A stretch of DNA of 64,000 bases from Herbidospora solisilvae. Its GTDB lineage: Bacteria > Actinomycetota > Actinomycetes > Streptosporangiales > Streptosporangiaceae. The stretch spans positions 1,312 to 65,311 of the forward strand of contig NZ_WXEW01000003.1 in the NCBI RefSeq assembly GCF_009901565.1, written 5' to 3'. The notes below the pieces were generated by a model that saw only the letters and a list, made by a program, of their open reading frames with translations, made no database searches and was not told the origin of the DNA. Made by a program: the position numbers and the translations under genes. This document shows positions 26,590 to 39,595 of this stretch, one piece after another; within the stretch, counting starts at the first letter, position 1, and each line of letters begins with the position of its first letter.

Positions 26590-27398
26590 CGCACCCGCGC
26601 GACCACTCCGAGCACGCTGTGTTTGGCGAAGTCGACCGGAACGTCCCACGGAACGTCGGGGCGCCAGGCCTCGCTGGGCACGATTCCGGGGTCGATGATC
26701 TCCATACCCTCGAAGTAACTCGCGATCTGGGCGCGGCTGCGCCCGGTCACGCCGCCGGGAGCGGTCTTCGCGTAGACCGCCTGCACGGATTCCAGTTTGT
26801 CGCCGCTCATCTCGCCGGGGAAACCGTGGGCCAGCACCACGTAGCTGCCGGGCGCGAGCTTCGACCGGATCTCCGTCATGATCGCCGTGGCCTCGTCGTC
26901 GTCGTGCACGAAGTGCAGGATCGACAGCAGCAGGACGGCCACCGGCCGGCTGAAGTCGATGAGCTCCGTCACCTCGGGATCGGCCAGCAGGGCTCCCGGT
27001 TTCCGCAGGTCACCGTTGACGACCCGGGTGTTCGTGTTCTCCTCGAGCAGCGCCCGGCCGTGCACCAGCACGATGGGGTCGTTGTCGACGTAGACGACCC
27101 GCGCGTCGGAATTGACGCGCTGCGCCACCTGGTGGGTGTTGTCCTGGGTGGGCAGGCCGCTGCCGATGTCGACGAACTGGTCGACGCCCTCGCCGGCCAG
27201 AAGTGAGACCGCCCGAGTGAGGAAGGCCCGGTTCTCCCGGCACATCTCCCGGGCGTCGGGCACGAACTCCAGCAACTTGTCGGCCGCCGCGCGGTCGGAT
27301 GCGAAGTTGTCCTTGCCGCCGAGCCAGTAGTCGTAGATCCGGGCCACACTCGGAACCGACGGGTCGATTCCGGTAGGAGCCTGCTCCTCGGACGTCAC
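26586..27398 (-). CDS. DUF574 SAM-dependent methyltransferase
   Basis: 270 residues. The GTG at 27398 has AAGGAG at ideal spacing and gives the usual family length. The family hallmark ARIYDYWLGGKDNFASDR is at the N terminus, followed by motif I FVDIGSGLPT and the acidic VYVDNDP strand. These are abundant in actinomycetes, often next to regulators; substrate unknown. It is transcribed away from the DUF5709 gene region and converges with DUF5999. Confidence 0.9.
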   Translation of the reverse strand: MTSEEQAPTGIDPSVPSVARIYDYWLGGKDNFASDRAAADKLLEFVPDAREMCRENRAFLTRAVSLLAGEGVDQFVDIGSGLPTQDNTHQVAQRVNSDARVVYVDNDPIVLVHGRALLEENTNTRVVNGDLRKPGALLADPEVTELIDFSRPVAVLLLSILHFVHDDDEATAIMTEIRSKLAPGSYVVLAHGFPGEMSGDKLESVQAVYAKTAPGGVTGRSRAQIASYFEGMEIIDPGIVPSEAWRPDVPWDVPVDFAKHSVLGVVARVR

Positions 27399-27500
27399 GT
27401 CCTTCTCCTTCGCGGCGGGAGCCTCGGTTGTAACGGATGTTATGGGACGAGGCTCACCCGCGAGGATCATGACCCGATATTTCCGTATTTGTGGCCTAGA

Positions 27501-27815
27501 TCACAGATCACGTTCCACGCGCACCGCCGCTTCCTCGGCCGAGTAACGCCCGCCGTCCTCTCCGGCGTCGTCGCCGACGAGTTCGTCGTCCACGTCCTCA
27601 CGTGCGCCTTCGTCCGGGTCGACGAGCCGGCCGGCCCCCTCGCGCTCCTCGCGGGCGTGGTGGAGATGGGCCTCGGGCTCCTCGGCGGCCAGCCGCCGGT
27701 CGAGGGAGTCGTCGTCGGGATCGTCGTCGAGACCGATCGGGTGGTCGGTGTCCTCGACGAGGTCTTCCGCGTCGAGATCCACATCCTGAATGTCCTGGTC
27801 ATCGGGCTCTGTCAT
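27501..27815 (-). CDS. DUF5709-family acidic protein
   Basis: 104 residues, very acidic, with DLDAEDLVEDTDHP, DPDDDSLDRRLAAEEPE and a C-terminal SAEEAAVRVE. This is the DUF5709 pattern, predicted disordered, often stress-associated in actinomycetes. AAAGGGGG upstream supports the start. It is divergent from the PRC-barrel gene. Confidence 0.85.
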   Translation of the reverse strand: MTEPDDQDIQDVDLDAEDLVEDTDHPIGLDDDPDDDSLDRRLAAEEPEAHLHHAREEREGAGRLVDPDEGAREDVDDELVGDDAGEDGGRYSAEEAAVRVERDL

Positions 27816-27943
27816 GGTGTTCGCCCCCTTTCAGTCAGGGGTTGCCCTGGACGATCGCCGCGAAACGGCATGTTTAACGCGGCTCGCCCGGGCAGTAGAT
27901 GCGGTGCCACAACCGCAACCCCCACAAAGGAGAGCGAAGGCAT

Positions 27944-28294
27944 ATGCAGCCGAACGACAACCTCTGGACCTACCGTCAGGGCGTACAGGATCCCACCACG
28001 ACCCTGGACGTGACCGGATTCACGGTCGAGGCGACAGACGGAAAGATCGGCTCAGTGGACGAGTCGAACTACGAGGTGGGCGACAGCTACCTCGTCGTCG
28101 ACACCGGTCCCTGGATCTTCGGCAAGAAGGTCGTCCTGCCTGCCGGCACGGTCACCGAGATCGACCCGCAGGAGCAGAAGGTCTTCGTCGCGCGTACGAA
28201 GGAAGAGATCAAGAACGCTCCCGAGTACGACGAGACGACCTTCAAGGACCCGGTCTACCGAGACCAGCTGGGCGGTTACTACAACCGCTTCTGA
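27944..28294 (+). CDS. PRC-barrel domain protein
   Basis: 116 residues. The PRC-barrel core is GFTVEATDGKIGSVDE, YLVVDTGPWIFGKKVVLPAG and VTEIDPQEQKVFV, with a C-terminal tail containing Tyr-rich YRDQLGGYYNRF. AAAGGAGAG precedes ATG 27944. PRC-barrel proteins bind RNA, electron-transfer or envelope partners; this single-domain type is linked to stress responses in actinomycetes, which is inference here. It ends before a strong terminator. Confidence 0.88.
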   Translation: MQPNDNLWTYRQGVQDPTTTLDVTGFTVEATDGKIGSVDESNYEVGDSYLVVDTGPWIFGKKVVLPAGTVTEIDPQEQKVFVARTKEEIKNAPEYDETTFKDPVYRDQLGGYYNRF

Positions 28295-28315
28295 CGGGTA
28301 GTCCACAACCAACCG

Positions 28316-28345
28316 CGGGCCGTCCCCCTTCCGGGGGGCGGCCCG
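28316..28345 (+). terminator. Terminator after PRC-barrel gene
   Basis: CGGGCCG-TCCCC pairs with GGGG-CGGCCCG around a short loop, followed by TTGTTTT. It insulates the zinc-sensor operon that starts directly afterwards. Confidence 0.8.
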
Positions 28346-28351
28346 TTGTTT

Positions 28352-28378
28352 TAGCATCGACGTATGAATAATCGTTCA
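28352..28378 (+). promoter_or_regulatory. -10 box and SmtB/CzrA-type operator
   Basis: TAGCAT at 28352-28357 is 6 bases before the ATG at 28364, so the mRNA is probably leaderless. TGAA-N6-TTCA (28365-28378), the core of SmtB/CzrA operators, overlaps the start codon and expected transcription start, so zinc-free repressor would block initiation. Confidence 0.6.
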
Positions 28379-28753
28379 AATGTTGCAGTGGCCATCGCCC
28401 CCGACGCTTGCGTCGACGCCGAGAGGGTGGCTCACGTCCGTTCCGTGATGCCCGACGACGAGCTGGTCGGCGACCTCTCCGAGGTGTTCGGGCTGCTCGC
28501 CGACCCCGGGCGGCTGCGCTTGCTGGCCGCCCTTCTTGAGGGCGGCGAGATGTGCGTGTGCGACCTGGCCGCGGCCACCGGGCAGAGCATGTCGGCGGCC
28601 TCCCACGCGCTGCGGCTCCTGCGCAGCCACCGCGTGGTGAAGGTGCGGCGGGCCGGCCGGATGGCCTACTACCAGCTGGCCGACTCCCACGTGCGGCTGC
28701 TGTTCGACCTGGCCATCACGCACATGCGACACGACGGGAAGACCAGTGAGTGA
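28364..28753 (+). CDS. ArsR/SmtB-family zinc (or cobalt) sensor
   Basis: 129 residues. The winged helix is at about 35-100 (LADPGRLRLLAALLEGGEMCVCDLA and MSAASHALRLLRSHRVV). The alpha-5 helix has Asp, His, His and His at relative positions 0, 2, 13 and 16 (DSHVRLL, then ITHMRHD), exactly the spacing of the CzrA and SmtB regulatory metal site. The adjacent Cys pair in CVCDL may be structural or a relic of an alpha-3 site. It overlaps the CDF exporter gene by 8 bp, so it represses zinc/cobalt efflux. Confidence 0.92.
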   Translation: MNNRSNVAVAIAPDACVDAERVAHVRSVMPDDELVGDLSEVFGLLADPGRLRLLAALLEGGEMCVCDLAAATGQSMSAASHALRLLRSHRVVKVRRAGRMAYYQLADSHVRLLFDLAITHMRHDGKTSE

Positions 28754-29699
28754 CCACGGGCACGGGCACGGGCATGGTCACGCCGTCTCGCAGGACGCCG
28801 ACCGGCGTTACCTGAGCGCGGCGCTGGCGCTCATCGTCGCCTTCATGGCCGTCGAGGTGGTCATCGGCTTCGTCGCCGGATCGCTGGCCCTGATCACCGA
28901 CGCCGGTCACATGCTGACCGACGCCTTCGCCATCTTCTTCGCCCTCGTCGCCATGCGGATCGCGGCCCGGCCGCCGCGCGGCGGCTTCACCTACGGCCTG
29001 AAACGCGCCGAGATCATCTCGGCCCAGCTCAACGGCATCACCCTGCTGCTGCTCGCCGCCTTCTTCGTGTACGAGGGCGTGCGGCGGCTCATCTTCCCTC
29101 CCGAGGTCGAAGGGCTCTTCGTCGTCTTCACCGGTCTCGCGGGCATCGTGATCAACCTGATCGCGACCTGGCTGCTGCGCCGGGCCGACCGCTCGCGGCT
29201 CAACGTCGAAGGCGCCTACCAGCACATCCTCAACGACCTGTTCGCGTTCATCGCGACCACGATCGCCGGTCTCGTCGTCTACTACACCGGCTGGACCCGC
29301 GCCGACGCCGTGGCCGCCCTGGTCGTGGCCCTGCTGATGGTCAAGGCGGGGTGGGGGCTGGTCCGCGACGCCGGCCGCGTCTTCATGGAGGCCGCCCCCG
29401 TGGGCCTCAACCCCGCCGAGACCGGGCGCCGCCTGGCCGGCATCCCCGACGTCGTCGAGGTGCACGACCTGCACATCTGGGAGGTCACCTCCGGGTACGC
29501 CGCCCTCTCGGCGCACATCCTCGTCACCCCCGGCGCCGACTGCCACGCCGCCCGGCTGGCGGCCGAGAAGCTGGTCCACGACGCGTACGGGATCGAGCAC
29601 ACCACCCTCCAGGTCGACCACGCCCACCCCGACGTTCTGGCCATCGGCGACGGCCACTGCGCCGACCCCCACGGCCCCGTCCACCGGAGCGAAGAGTGA
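28746..29699 (+). CDS. CDF-family divalent cation exporter (CzcD-like)
   Basis: 317 residues starting at GTG. A His-Gly repeat (HGHGHGHGH) opens the protein. Six membrane helices follow, with metal-site residues in ITDAGHMLTDAF (helix 2) and AYQHILNDLFAF (helix 5), the zinc-transporting Asp/His arrangement. The C-terminal cytoplasmic domain ends VDHAHPDV. It is translationally coupled on both sides (8-bp overlap with arsR, GTGA overlap with the next gene). Export of zinc or cobalt in exchange for protons is the expected role. Confidence 0.93.
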   Translation: MSDHGHGHGHGHAVSQDADRRYLSAALALIVAFMAVEVVIGFVAGSLALITDAGHMLTDAFAIFFALVAMRIAARPPRGGFTYGLKRAEIISAQLNGITLLLLAAFFVYEGVRRLIFPPEVEGLFVVFTGLAGIVINLIATWLLRRADRSRLNVEGAYQHILNDLFAFIATTIAGLVVYYTGWTRADAVAALVVALLMVKAGWGLVRDAGRVFMEAAPVGLNPAETGRRLAGIPDVVEVHDLHIWEVTSGYAALSAHILVTPGADCHAARLAAEKLVHDAYGIEHTTLQVDHAHPDVLAIGDGHCADPHGPVHRSEE

Positions 29700-30274
29700 G
29701 CCTCCCCGCGTTGGTGGTCTACGGCCTGGGCCTGGCCCTGGCCTTCGGTCATCGCAGCTGGGCCCAGTGGCGGGCCACCGGGAGCACCGGCTTCGTCGGC
29801 ATCCGAGAGCCGGTCCTCAGCCTCGGCTGGTGGGGCGGGATGCTCTTCGTCCTGAGCATCGCGCTCACGGTGGCCGCGCCGGTCCTGGAACTGGCCGGGA
29901 TCACCCCGGCGACGGTCGAGCCTATGGCCGTGGGGCTCGTGTTCGCGGTCGCCGGGCTGATCCTGACCCTGGCCGCGCAGAACGCCATGGGCGCCTCATG
30001 GCGCGTCGGCGTCGACGCGGACGAACGCACCGACCTGGTCACCAGCGGGGTCTTCGGGCTGGTGCGAAACCCGATCTTCACCGCGATGGTCGTCGCCCTG
30101 GCCGGGCTCCCCCTGCTGGTGCCGACCTGGGTGTCGCTCGCCGCTCTGCTGTCGCTGGTCGCGGCGGTCGAGATCCAGGTCCGGGTGGTCGAGGAGCCCT
30201 ACCTCATCCGGGTCCACGGGGCGGCGTTCACCACCTACATGGCCCGGACGGGCCGGTTCGTCCCGAAGTTCTAG
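29696..30274 (+). CDS. ICMT/PEMT-like membrane methyltransferase
   Basis: 192 residues from the GTG at 29696, overlapping the CDF stop. Five membrane helices and the C-terminal signature GLVRNPIFTAM, with EEPYLIRVHGAAFTTYM, mark the isoprenylcysteine carboxyl methyltransferase/phospholipid methyltransferase family. The His and Glu of this region bind SAM in studied members. What it methylates here is unknown; coupling to a zinc exporter is curious. Confidence 0.85.
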   Translation: MSLPALVVYGLGLALAFGHRSWAQWRATGSTGFVGIREPVLSLGWWGGMLFVLSIALTVAAPVLELAGITPATVEPMAVGLVFAVAGLILTLAAQNAMGASWRVGVDADERTDLVTSGVFGLVRNPIFTAMVVALAGLPLLVPTWVSLAALLSLVAAVEIQVRVVEEPYLIRVHGAAFTTYMARTGRFVPKF

Positions 30275-30279
30275 CCGGT

Positions 30280-30921
30280 TCAGTCCTCGGCGGGGGCCTC
30301 CGGAGCGGCGGGAGCCGCCGAGTCGGCCGAGGCCGCGGGGGCGAAGCAGACGACCTTGGCACCCTCAGGCGCGTCGGGACCGTCACTGGAGAACGACGGG
30401 CCGGCCTTGCCGGACTCGTCGGTGGTGGTGTGCGTCGGGCCTTCGGGAGCGGCCGGCTGCGCCGCGTCGACGCCCGCCTTGACCCCCGCCTCGCCCGCCG
30501 GGATCGCGGCGATGACCTTTCCGAACTCGACGGGCTCGCCCGGCTTGCCGTGGAACGGCCGTGCGGGCAGGGTCACCGGTTCGCCGTCTTCTCCGGTGAG
30601 GGGAACGGCGGTCGTCACGTCGCCGACCTTGCCGGCCTCGCCGGGCGGGACCGGCACCGGGACCGCCGAGGCGACGTCCGCGCCAGGCTGGGCGGGGATC
30701 GCCGGGATCGCCTTGGTGATGGAGAGGCTGGCGACCTCCTTGCCGTCGATGGTGACGACGCCTTCCTTGATCTCGATGCCCTCGCCTCCGGCCGTGCAGG
30801 CGATGGTGCCCCCGACCGGCTTGAGGGTCGGAGTGTCGTCGGTGGCGTTGGCGGCGCCGGTGACGCCGAAGGTCACGGCCAGGGCCAGCAGGCCTGCTGC
30901 GGCCAGGCGGCGGTGTTTCAC
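30280..30921 (-). CDS. Secreted Pro/Ala-rich protein
   Basis: 213 residues. GTG 30921 is preferred because GGAG sits 9 bp upstream; the ATG three codons earlier has the GGAG directly against it. A signal peptide (MKHRRLAAAGLLALAVTFGVTGAANA) is followed by a small domain with one Cys (GGTIACTAGG) and then low-complexity Pro/Ala/Glu sequence to a second Cys near the end. Family not recognised. A parS-like site overlaps its start codon region. Confidence 0.7.
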   Translation of the reverse strand: MKHRRLAAAGLLALAVTFGVTGAANATDDTPTLKPVGGTIACTAGGEGIEIKEGVVTIDGKEVASLSITKAIPAIPAQPGADVASAVPVPVPPGEAGKVGDVTTAVPLTGEDGEPVTLPARPFHGKPGEPVEFGKVIAAIPAGEAGVKAGVDAAQPAAPEGPTHTTTDESGKAGPSFSSDGPDAPEGAKVVCFAPAASADSAAPAAPEAPAED

Positions 30922-30929
30922 GTGGAACA
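30914..30929. other. parS-like site (one mismatch in 16 bp)
   Basis: TGTTTCACGTGGAACA differs from the consensus TGTTTCACGTGAAACA at one position. It covers the start of the secreted protein gene. Confidence 0.5.
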
Positions 30930-30970
30930 TCTCCTTCGTTCGGTTGATCAGCCACACTGGCGGCGCGTAC

Positions 30971-31011
30971 CTGAAGCCAGGCTGAAGACCGGCTCTTCAG
31001 GTTGGCTTTAG
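30971..31011. promoter_or_regulatory. Paired OmpR-type direct repeats in opposite orientation
   Basis: CTGAAG occurs at 30971 and 30982 (11-bp period), and its mirror CTTCAG/CTTTAG at 30995 and 31006 (again 11 bp). Eleven-base-spaced direct repeats are typical of OmpR-family sites. They lie 24 bp before the response regulator gene and 40 bp from the divergent secreted protein gene. Confidence 0.55.
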
Positions 31012-31034
31012 GTGCTCTTTGCCAGGGTGGCGGC

Positions 31035-31703
31035 ATGCGCGTGCTGCTGGTGGAGGACGAACGGCGTCTGGCCGACCTGGTGAAGTCGGGCCTGGCCGAC
31101 GAGGGGTTCGCGGTCGACGTCGCGCACGACGGGGCCGAAGGCCTGTGGCTGGCGGGGGAGCACGACTACGACGCGATCGTGCTGGACGTGATGCTCCCCC
31201 GGCTCAACGGCTACGCGGTCTGCCGCCGGCTCCGCGACGACGGCAACTGGACCCCGATCATGATCCTCACCGCCAAGGACGGCGAGTACGACGAGGCGGA
31301 GGCCCTCGACACCGGCGCCGACGACTTCCTGTCGAAACCGTTCTCCTATGTGGTCCTGCTGGCCCGGCTCCGCGCGCTCGTCCGGCGCGGCAAGGCGGCC
31401 CGGCCGGTCGCGCTGACCGTGGGGGACCTGGTCGTCGACCCGGCCGGACTGCGCTGCCGCCGGGGCGAGGCCGACATCGTCCTCACGCCCAAGGAGTTCG
31501 CCGTGCTGCACGCGCTGGCCAGACGTCCGGGGGAGGTCGTCTCCAAGGCCGACCTGCTGGCCCAGGCGTGGGACTTCGCGTACGACGGTGACCCGAGCAT
31601 CATCGAGGTCTACATCAGCGCCCTGCGGCGCAAGATCGACGCGCCTTTCGGCCGGACGTCCCTGGTCACCGTCCGGGGCGCCGGTTACCGGCTGGAATCA
31701 TGA
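31035..31703 (+). CDS. OmpR/PhoB-type response regulator
   Basis: 222 residues. The receiver domain is 1-120 with Asp9-Glu/Asp pair (VEDERR), phospho-acceptor in IVLDVMLPRLNGY (about Asp51) and Lys in FLSKPFSY. The winged helix is 130-222, ending IEVYISALRRKID and VRGAGYRLE. The start at ATG 31035 gives the canonical MRVLLVEDE. Its stop overlaps the kinase start by 4 bp (ATGA). Probably autoregulated through the repeats at 30971-31011. Confidence 0.93.
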   Translation: MRVLLVEDERRLADLVKSGLADEGFAVDVAHDGAEGLWLAGEHDYDAIVLDVMLPRLNGYAVCRRLRDDGNWTPIMILTAKDGEYDEAEALDTGADDFLSKPFSYVVLLARLRALVRRGKAARPVALTVGDLVVDPAGLRCRRGEADIVLTPKEFAVLHALARRPGEVVSKADLLAQAWDFAYDGDPSIIEVYISALRRKIDAPFGRTSLVTVRGAGYRLES

Positions 31704-33114
31704 GCGGCTGGTCGGTACGCCTGCGCGCCACCGTGACGGTCACCGTCATCGTGGCGGCCGCCCTCGGCGTCGCAGCCGCCGTGCTGATCGGGGTGCTGCG
31801 GACCAGCCTGGTCACCGGCACCGCCGACGAGGCGGGCCGCCGGGCCGACCAGGTCGCGACGCTGATCGCCGCCCCGGCCGCGCCCCTCGGCCCGGTCACG
31901 TCGGCCGAGCCCGCCCGGCCGCTCGGGCCGCTCGTGGTGAACGAGGAGGCCGCGCCCGTCACCGGCGTCAGAACCGACCCCTCCGCCGGCACGCTGGTGA
32001 TCACCGGGGAGCCGGGCGGCGCGGCCCGTGCGCCGGCCGCCGGCTCGACCGGGGTGACCGGGGCGGGGCAGCCGGTCAACGCGGCCGAGGCGCCGCCGAC
32101 CGGGGGCACGATCGCGATCACCGATCCGAACGTGGTCGTCGGGCACTTCGACCCGGCGCTGCCCGTGGGGACCGTGGCCGCCGGTGACGGGTACGTCACC
32201 GCCACCCGGGCGCTCGACGCCACGACCGCGGTCTCGGTGCGGGCGTCGTTGGGGCCGACGCAGGTGGCGCTGGAGACGCTGACCTGGGTGCTCGCCGTCG
32301 GGATTCCGCTGCTGCTGGCCATGGTGGCCGCGCTGACCTGGTTCTCGGTCGGCCGGGCGCTCGCGCCGGTCGCGGCGATCCGCGCGAAGCTGGCCGACAT
32401 CACCGCCCGCGACCTGCACCAGCGGGTGCCCGAGCCGAAGGCCCGCGACGAGATCGCCGCCCTGGCCACGACCGTCAACGGCACCCTCGACCGCCTGGAG
32501 ACCGCCGTCGGCCTGCACAAACGGTTCGTCGCCGACGCCGCGCACGAGCTGCGCAGCCCGATCGCCACCCTGCGCACCCGGCTGGAGATCGGCGAGCGCG
32601 ACGCGCCCGCGCTGGCCAAGGAGTCGCTGACCGACGTCACCCGGCTCCAGTCGCTCGCCGCCGACCTGCTGGTGCTGGCGCGGCTCGACGCCGGGGAACC
32701 GCTGCGTCTCCAGGAGGTCGACCTGGGGCAACTCGCGACGGAGGAGGCGCTGCGTTGCCCCGCGCCGATCGAGCTGGACGTCGCACCCGGCGTGGTGGTG
32801 CAGGGGTCCCCCGCCCAGCTCACCCGGGTGATCACGAACCTGATCGCCAACGCCGTGCGGCACCGATCGTCGAGCGTTTCGGTACGCGTCGCGCCCGGCC
32901 CCGTCCTCGAAGTGCTCGACGACGGTCCGGGCATCCCCGAGGAGCACCGGGAGACCGTCTTCCACCGGTTCACCCGGCTCGACGAGGCCCGCGACCGCGA
33001 CGCCGGCGGGGCCGGGCTCGGGCTCGCCATCGCGCGGGAGATCGTCGCCGCCCACGGCGGCACGTTGACGATCGAGGACAGCCCGCGCGGCGCGCTGTTC
33101 CGGATGACCCTTCC

Positions 33115-33118
<4 letters not shown>
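31700..33118 (+). CDS. Sensor histidine kinase (HisKA/HAMP)
   Basis: 472 residues. Two membrane helices (about 10-35 and 195-220) enclose an Ala/Pro-rich extracytoplasmic sensor. A HAMP domain follows, then HisKA with His282 (DAAHELRSPIATLR), then HATPase with N box TNLIANAVRH, G1 DDGPGIP and G2 GGAGLGLAIA. It is the partner of the OmpR-type regulator. It overlaps the convergent multi-HAMP kinase by 4 bp. The stimulus is not evident. Confidence 0.93.
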
Positions 33119-37515
<4,397 letters not shown>

Positions 37516-37600
37516 GCCCGCTCCAAATTCCTGGCCCTCGTTTTGGCTTTTCCACCGTAGAACCTGAACCAGGCCGGGTCACCACACGTACCTCCCGCTG

Positions 37601-38113
37601 ATGAGCGCGATTCGGCTATTGGCGACCGGTCTCGTACTGCTGCTGGTCGTCGCCTGTTCCGGTACGGATCCGGCGGATCCCGACGTGCGGTTCTCCCTGG
37701 AGATGATCCCCCACCACCGGCAGACCCTCCAGCTCGCGGAGATGGCCAAAGGACGGGCGTACAGCGACTGGATCAAGACGGCCTCGGCCGAGATCAGGGC
37801 GCAGGGACCGGCGGACCTGCAGATGATGGCAAGCTGGCTCTCCACCTGGGAGATCCCCGAACCTCCCGGCGGCGCCCGGCCCATCGGCCCCGGGAACGTC
37901 ACCGACGCGGAGTTCGCGAAACTGCAGGGCCTCACGGGTCAGGCCTTCGACGACACCTGGTACGGCCTCATGTCGCGGCACCTGGAAGCCGGCATGACGA
38001 TCGGCCGGATCGTGCTCGCGGTCGGCGACCATTCACCGACGGCCGACCTGGCCCGGAGATTGGTCAATGATCAAGAAGAGATGCTCGCGGAGATCGGGCG
38101 TCAGCTGGCCTAG
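37601..38113 (+). CDS. DUF305 lipoprotein
   Basis: 170 residues. The signal peptide ends in a lipobox LLVVAC (Cys19). The DUF305 signature MIPHHRQTLQLAEMA comes directly afterwards, and a second His/Met-rich segment SRHLEAGMTIGRIVLAVGDH follows. DUF305 proteins are helical-bundle proteins often linked to copper handling. It is a single gene divergent from the hybrid kinase and 29 bp before the RsbW-like gene. Confidence 0.88.
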   Translation: MSAIRLLATGLVLLLVVACSGTDPADPDVRFSLEMIPHHRQTLQLAEMAKGRAYSDWIKTASAEIRAQGPADLQMMASWLSTWEIPEPPGGARPIGPGNVTDAEFAKLQGLTGQAFDDTWYGLMSRHLEAGMTIGRIVLAVGDHSPTADLARRLVNDQEEMLAEIGRQLA

Positions 38114-38142
38114 GCTGGGCGGTAGTCGGAATCCGGGAGGCG

Positions 38143-38523
38143 ATGCCAGTGGCCAACGACCTCCTCCTTTCCCTTGACCTCGACCAGTTGGCCGTGCCCG
38201 CCGTTCGGCGCGACGTGGCCGAGTGCGCCGGGGCGGCGGGGCTGTCGGGGGTGGGGCTCGACGACTTCGTCCTGGCCGTTCACGAGGCGGTGACCAACGC
38301 GGTGCGCTATGCGCGGTCACCGCGGGTGCTGCGCTTGTGGCGCGAGGGCGACCGGGTGTTGTGCGAGGTGTCGGACGGAGGGCCGGGGATCGCGAGCGGG
38401 CCGTCGCGGACGCCTACAGGCGGGCGGGGGTTGTGGCTGATGCACCGGCTGACGACGATCGTGGTGAGCACGGCGCCTGAGGGGACGACGGTCCGGCTGA
38501 CGGTGGGGTTGTCACGGGGCTGA
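38143..38523 (+). CDS. RsbW-like ATP-binding protein (anti-sigma factor type)
   Basis: 126 residues, a lone GHKL ATPase domain: N box HEAVTNAVRYA, G1 DGGPGI and G2 GGRGLWLMHRL. This is the HATPase_c_2 class of serine kinases/anti-sigma factors, numerous in filamentous actinomycetes. Its partner sigma factor or anti-anti-sigma factor is not in the window. Confidence 0.9.
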   Translation: MPVANDLLLSLDLDQLAVPAVRRDVAECAGAAGLSGVGLDDFVLAVHEAVTNAVRYARSPRVLRLWREGDRVLCEVSDGGPGIASGPSRTPTGGRGLWLMHRLTTIVVSTAPEGTTVRLTVGLSRG

Positions 38524-39470
38524 GAGGGCTCGCGGCGGGTGTCGGAGGCTCTCGGGCGGTTGCGCCTTGCGCCGCGTCGGATTCAACGTGAGGTTCTCGC
38601 CGGCTGAGGTGCCCTATGAGTCTGGTCAGTGTGAACCCGCGGTGGCGATAGGGCTGCGGCGGTGATGATGTGCTGCGGTTCAGCATCTATTGGAGGCTGT
38701 CGCCTGTAGCACGGGCGTGTCATTGCAGGCTGCGATGCGGCTGTGCTGGTTCGACGATCAGGGCATGCTGGGGAGAGCATCCGGCGTCGTGCGAGATCGG
38801 CCGGGATTGTGCCCGTGAGTACGCGGAGCTGATGCGTGTGTCTCGCGTTCTTTCTGTGGGTGGAATTCGTAGCCAGGGTTGCCGCCGGTAGACGTTTTCT
38901 GCCGGCAAGCCAGAGGAAGCGACGTTTGTACCTCAGTTCCCTCGGAGCGTGATGGCTGCGTCGAAAGTCCCGGCAGCACAAGAGCCGATAAGGCCTGGTG
39001 TCATCGCGGGAACCTTCGCAGGTCAGGAGGTTGGCCGCTGGATCTGCGGCATGGCGACGTCGGAGACCTGGGGCGGCGACTGAGCGAGGTCGTGCCCCGG
39101 TTCGCGTCTGGTCGAGAAGTCACTCGGAGTTGCCGTCGGCGCTGTGGTTCTCGTACAGGGGCGTGGTCGTCTGTCGGATGTCCCGGAAGGGCCGGTTCGG
39201 TGTCGATCGGGTGGTCGACTGTGGGAGTGTGGGACCGGCATCGGCGGGGTTCGCGGGGCCTCCGGAGGGGGCGGAGTGCGGCTGACGCAGGGGTTCGTGC
39301 GGGGCTAAGCTCGTGGCTCACCTGGGGTCTCGTCTCTTTCGCTGATAGCAGAGCCCTCCTCGGTACGGCTTTCGCGGCTGAAATCGTCGGGGGGATAAAG
39401 TGTTGTATTCGGCGCGCGGCCCGGGGGCGGAACCGGGCGTTTGTCTCACCCGGGAAATGGGGTCATCACT
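38524..39470. other. Gene-poor 950-bp stretch
   Basis: No frame here has a supported start, recognisable family or consistent third-position GC bias; GC looks lower than around it. A GCCGG/CCGGC inverted repeat lies at about 38882-38906. The last part must hold the promoter of the DLW-39 gene. It may be decayed coding sequence; I cannot assign it. Confidence 0.5.
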
Positions 39471-39590
39471 ATGAAGAAGCTGCTCCTTCTTGCCATCGTT
39501 GCCGTCGTTGGCCTGCTGTTCTGGCGTAAGGTCCAGGCCGATCGGGCCGAGCTCGACCTCTGGACCGAGGCGACCGGCAGCGAGAACTGA
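39471..39590 (+). CDS. DLW-39 family protein
   Basis: 39 residues exactly, MKKLLLLAIVAVVGLLFWR then KVQADRAELDLWTEATGSEN: one membrane helix followed by the conserved DLW motif. Length and sequence match the actinobacterial DLW-39 family, usually found close to gyrA and tRNA-Ile/tRNA-Ala genes. It lies 5 bp before the HAD gene and upstream of tRNA-Ala here. Function unknown. Confidence 0.88.
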   Translation: MKKLLLLAIVAVVGLLFWRKVQADRAELDLWTEATGSEN

Positions 39591-39595
39591 TCTTC

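Noticed and set aside
38879-39529. 216-codon plus-strand frame
   Set aside because: Arg/Gly/Ser-rich shadow sequence that runs across the DLW-39 gene in another frame.
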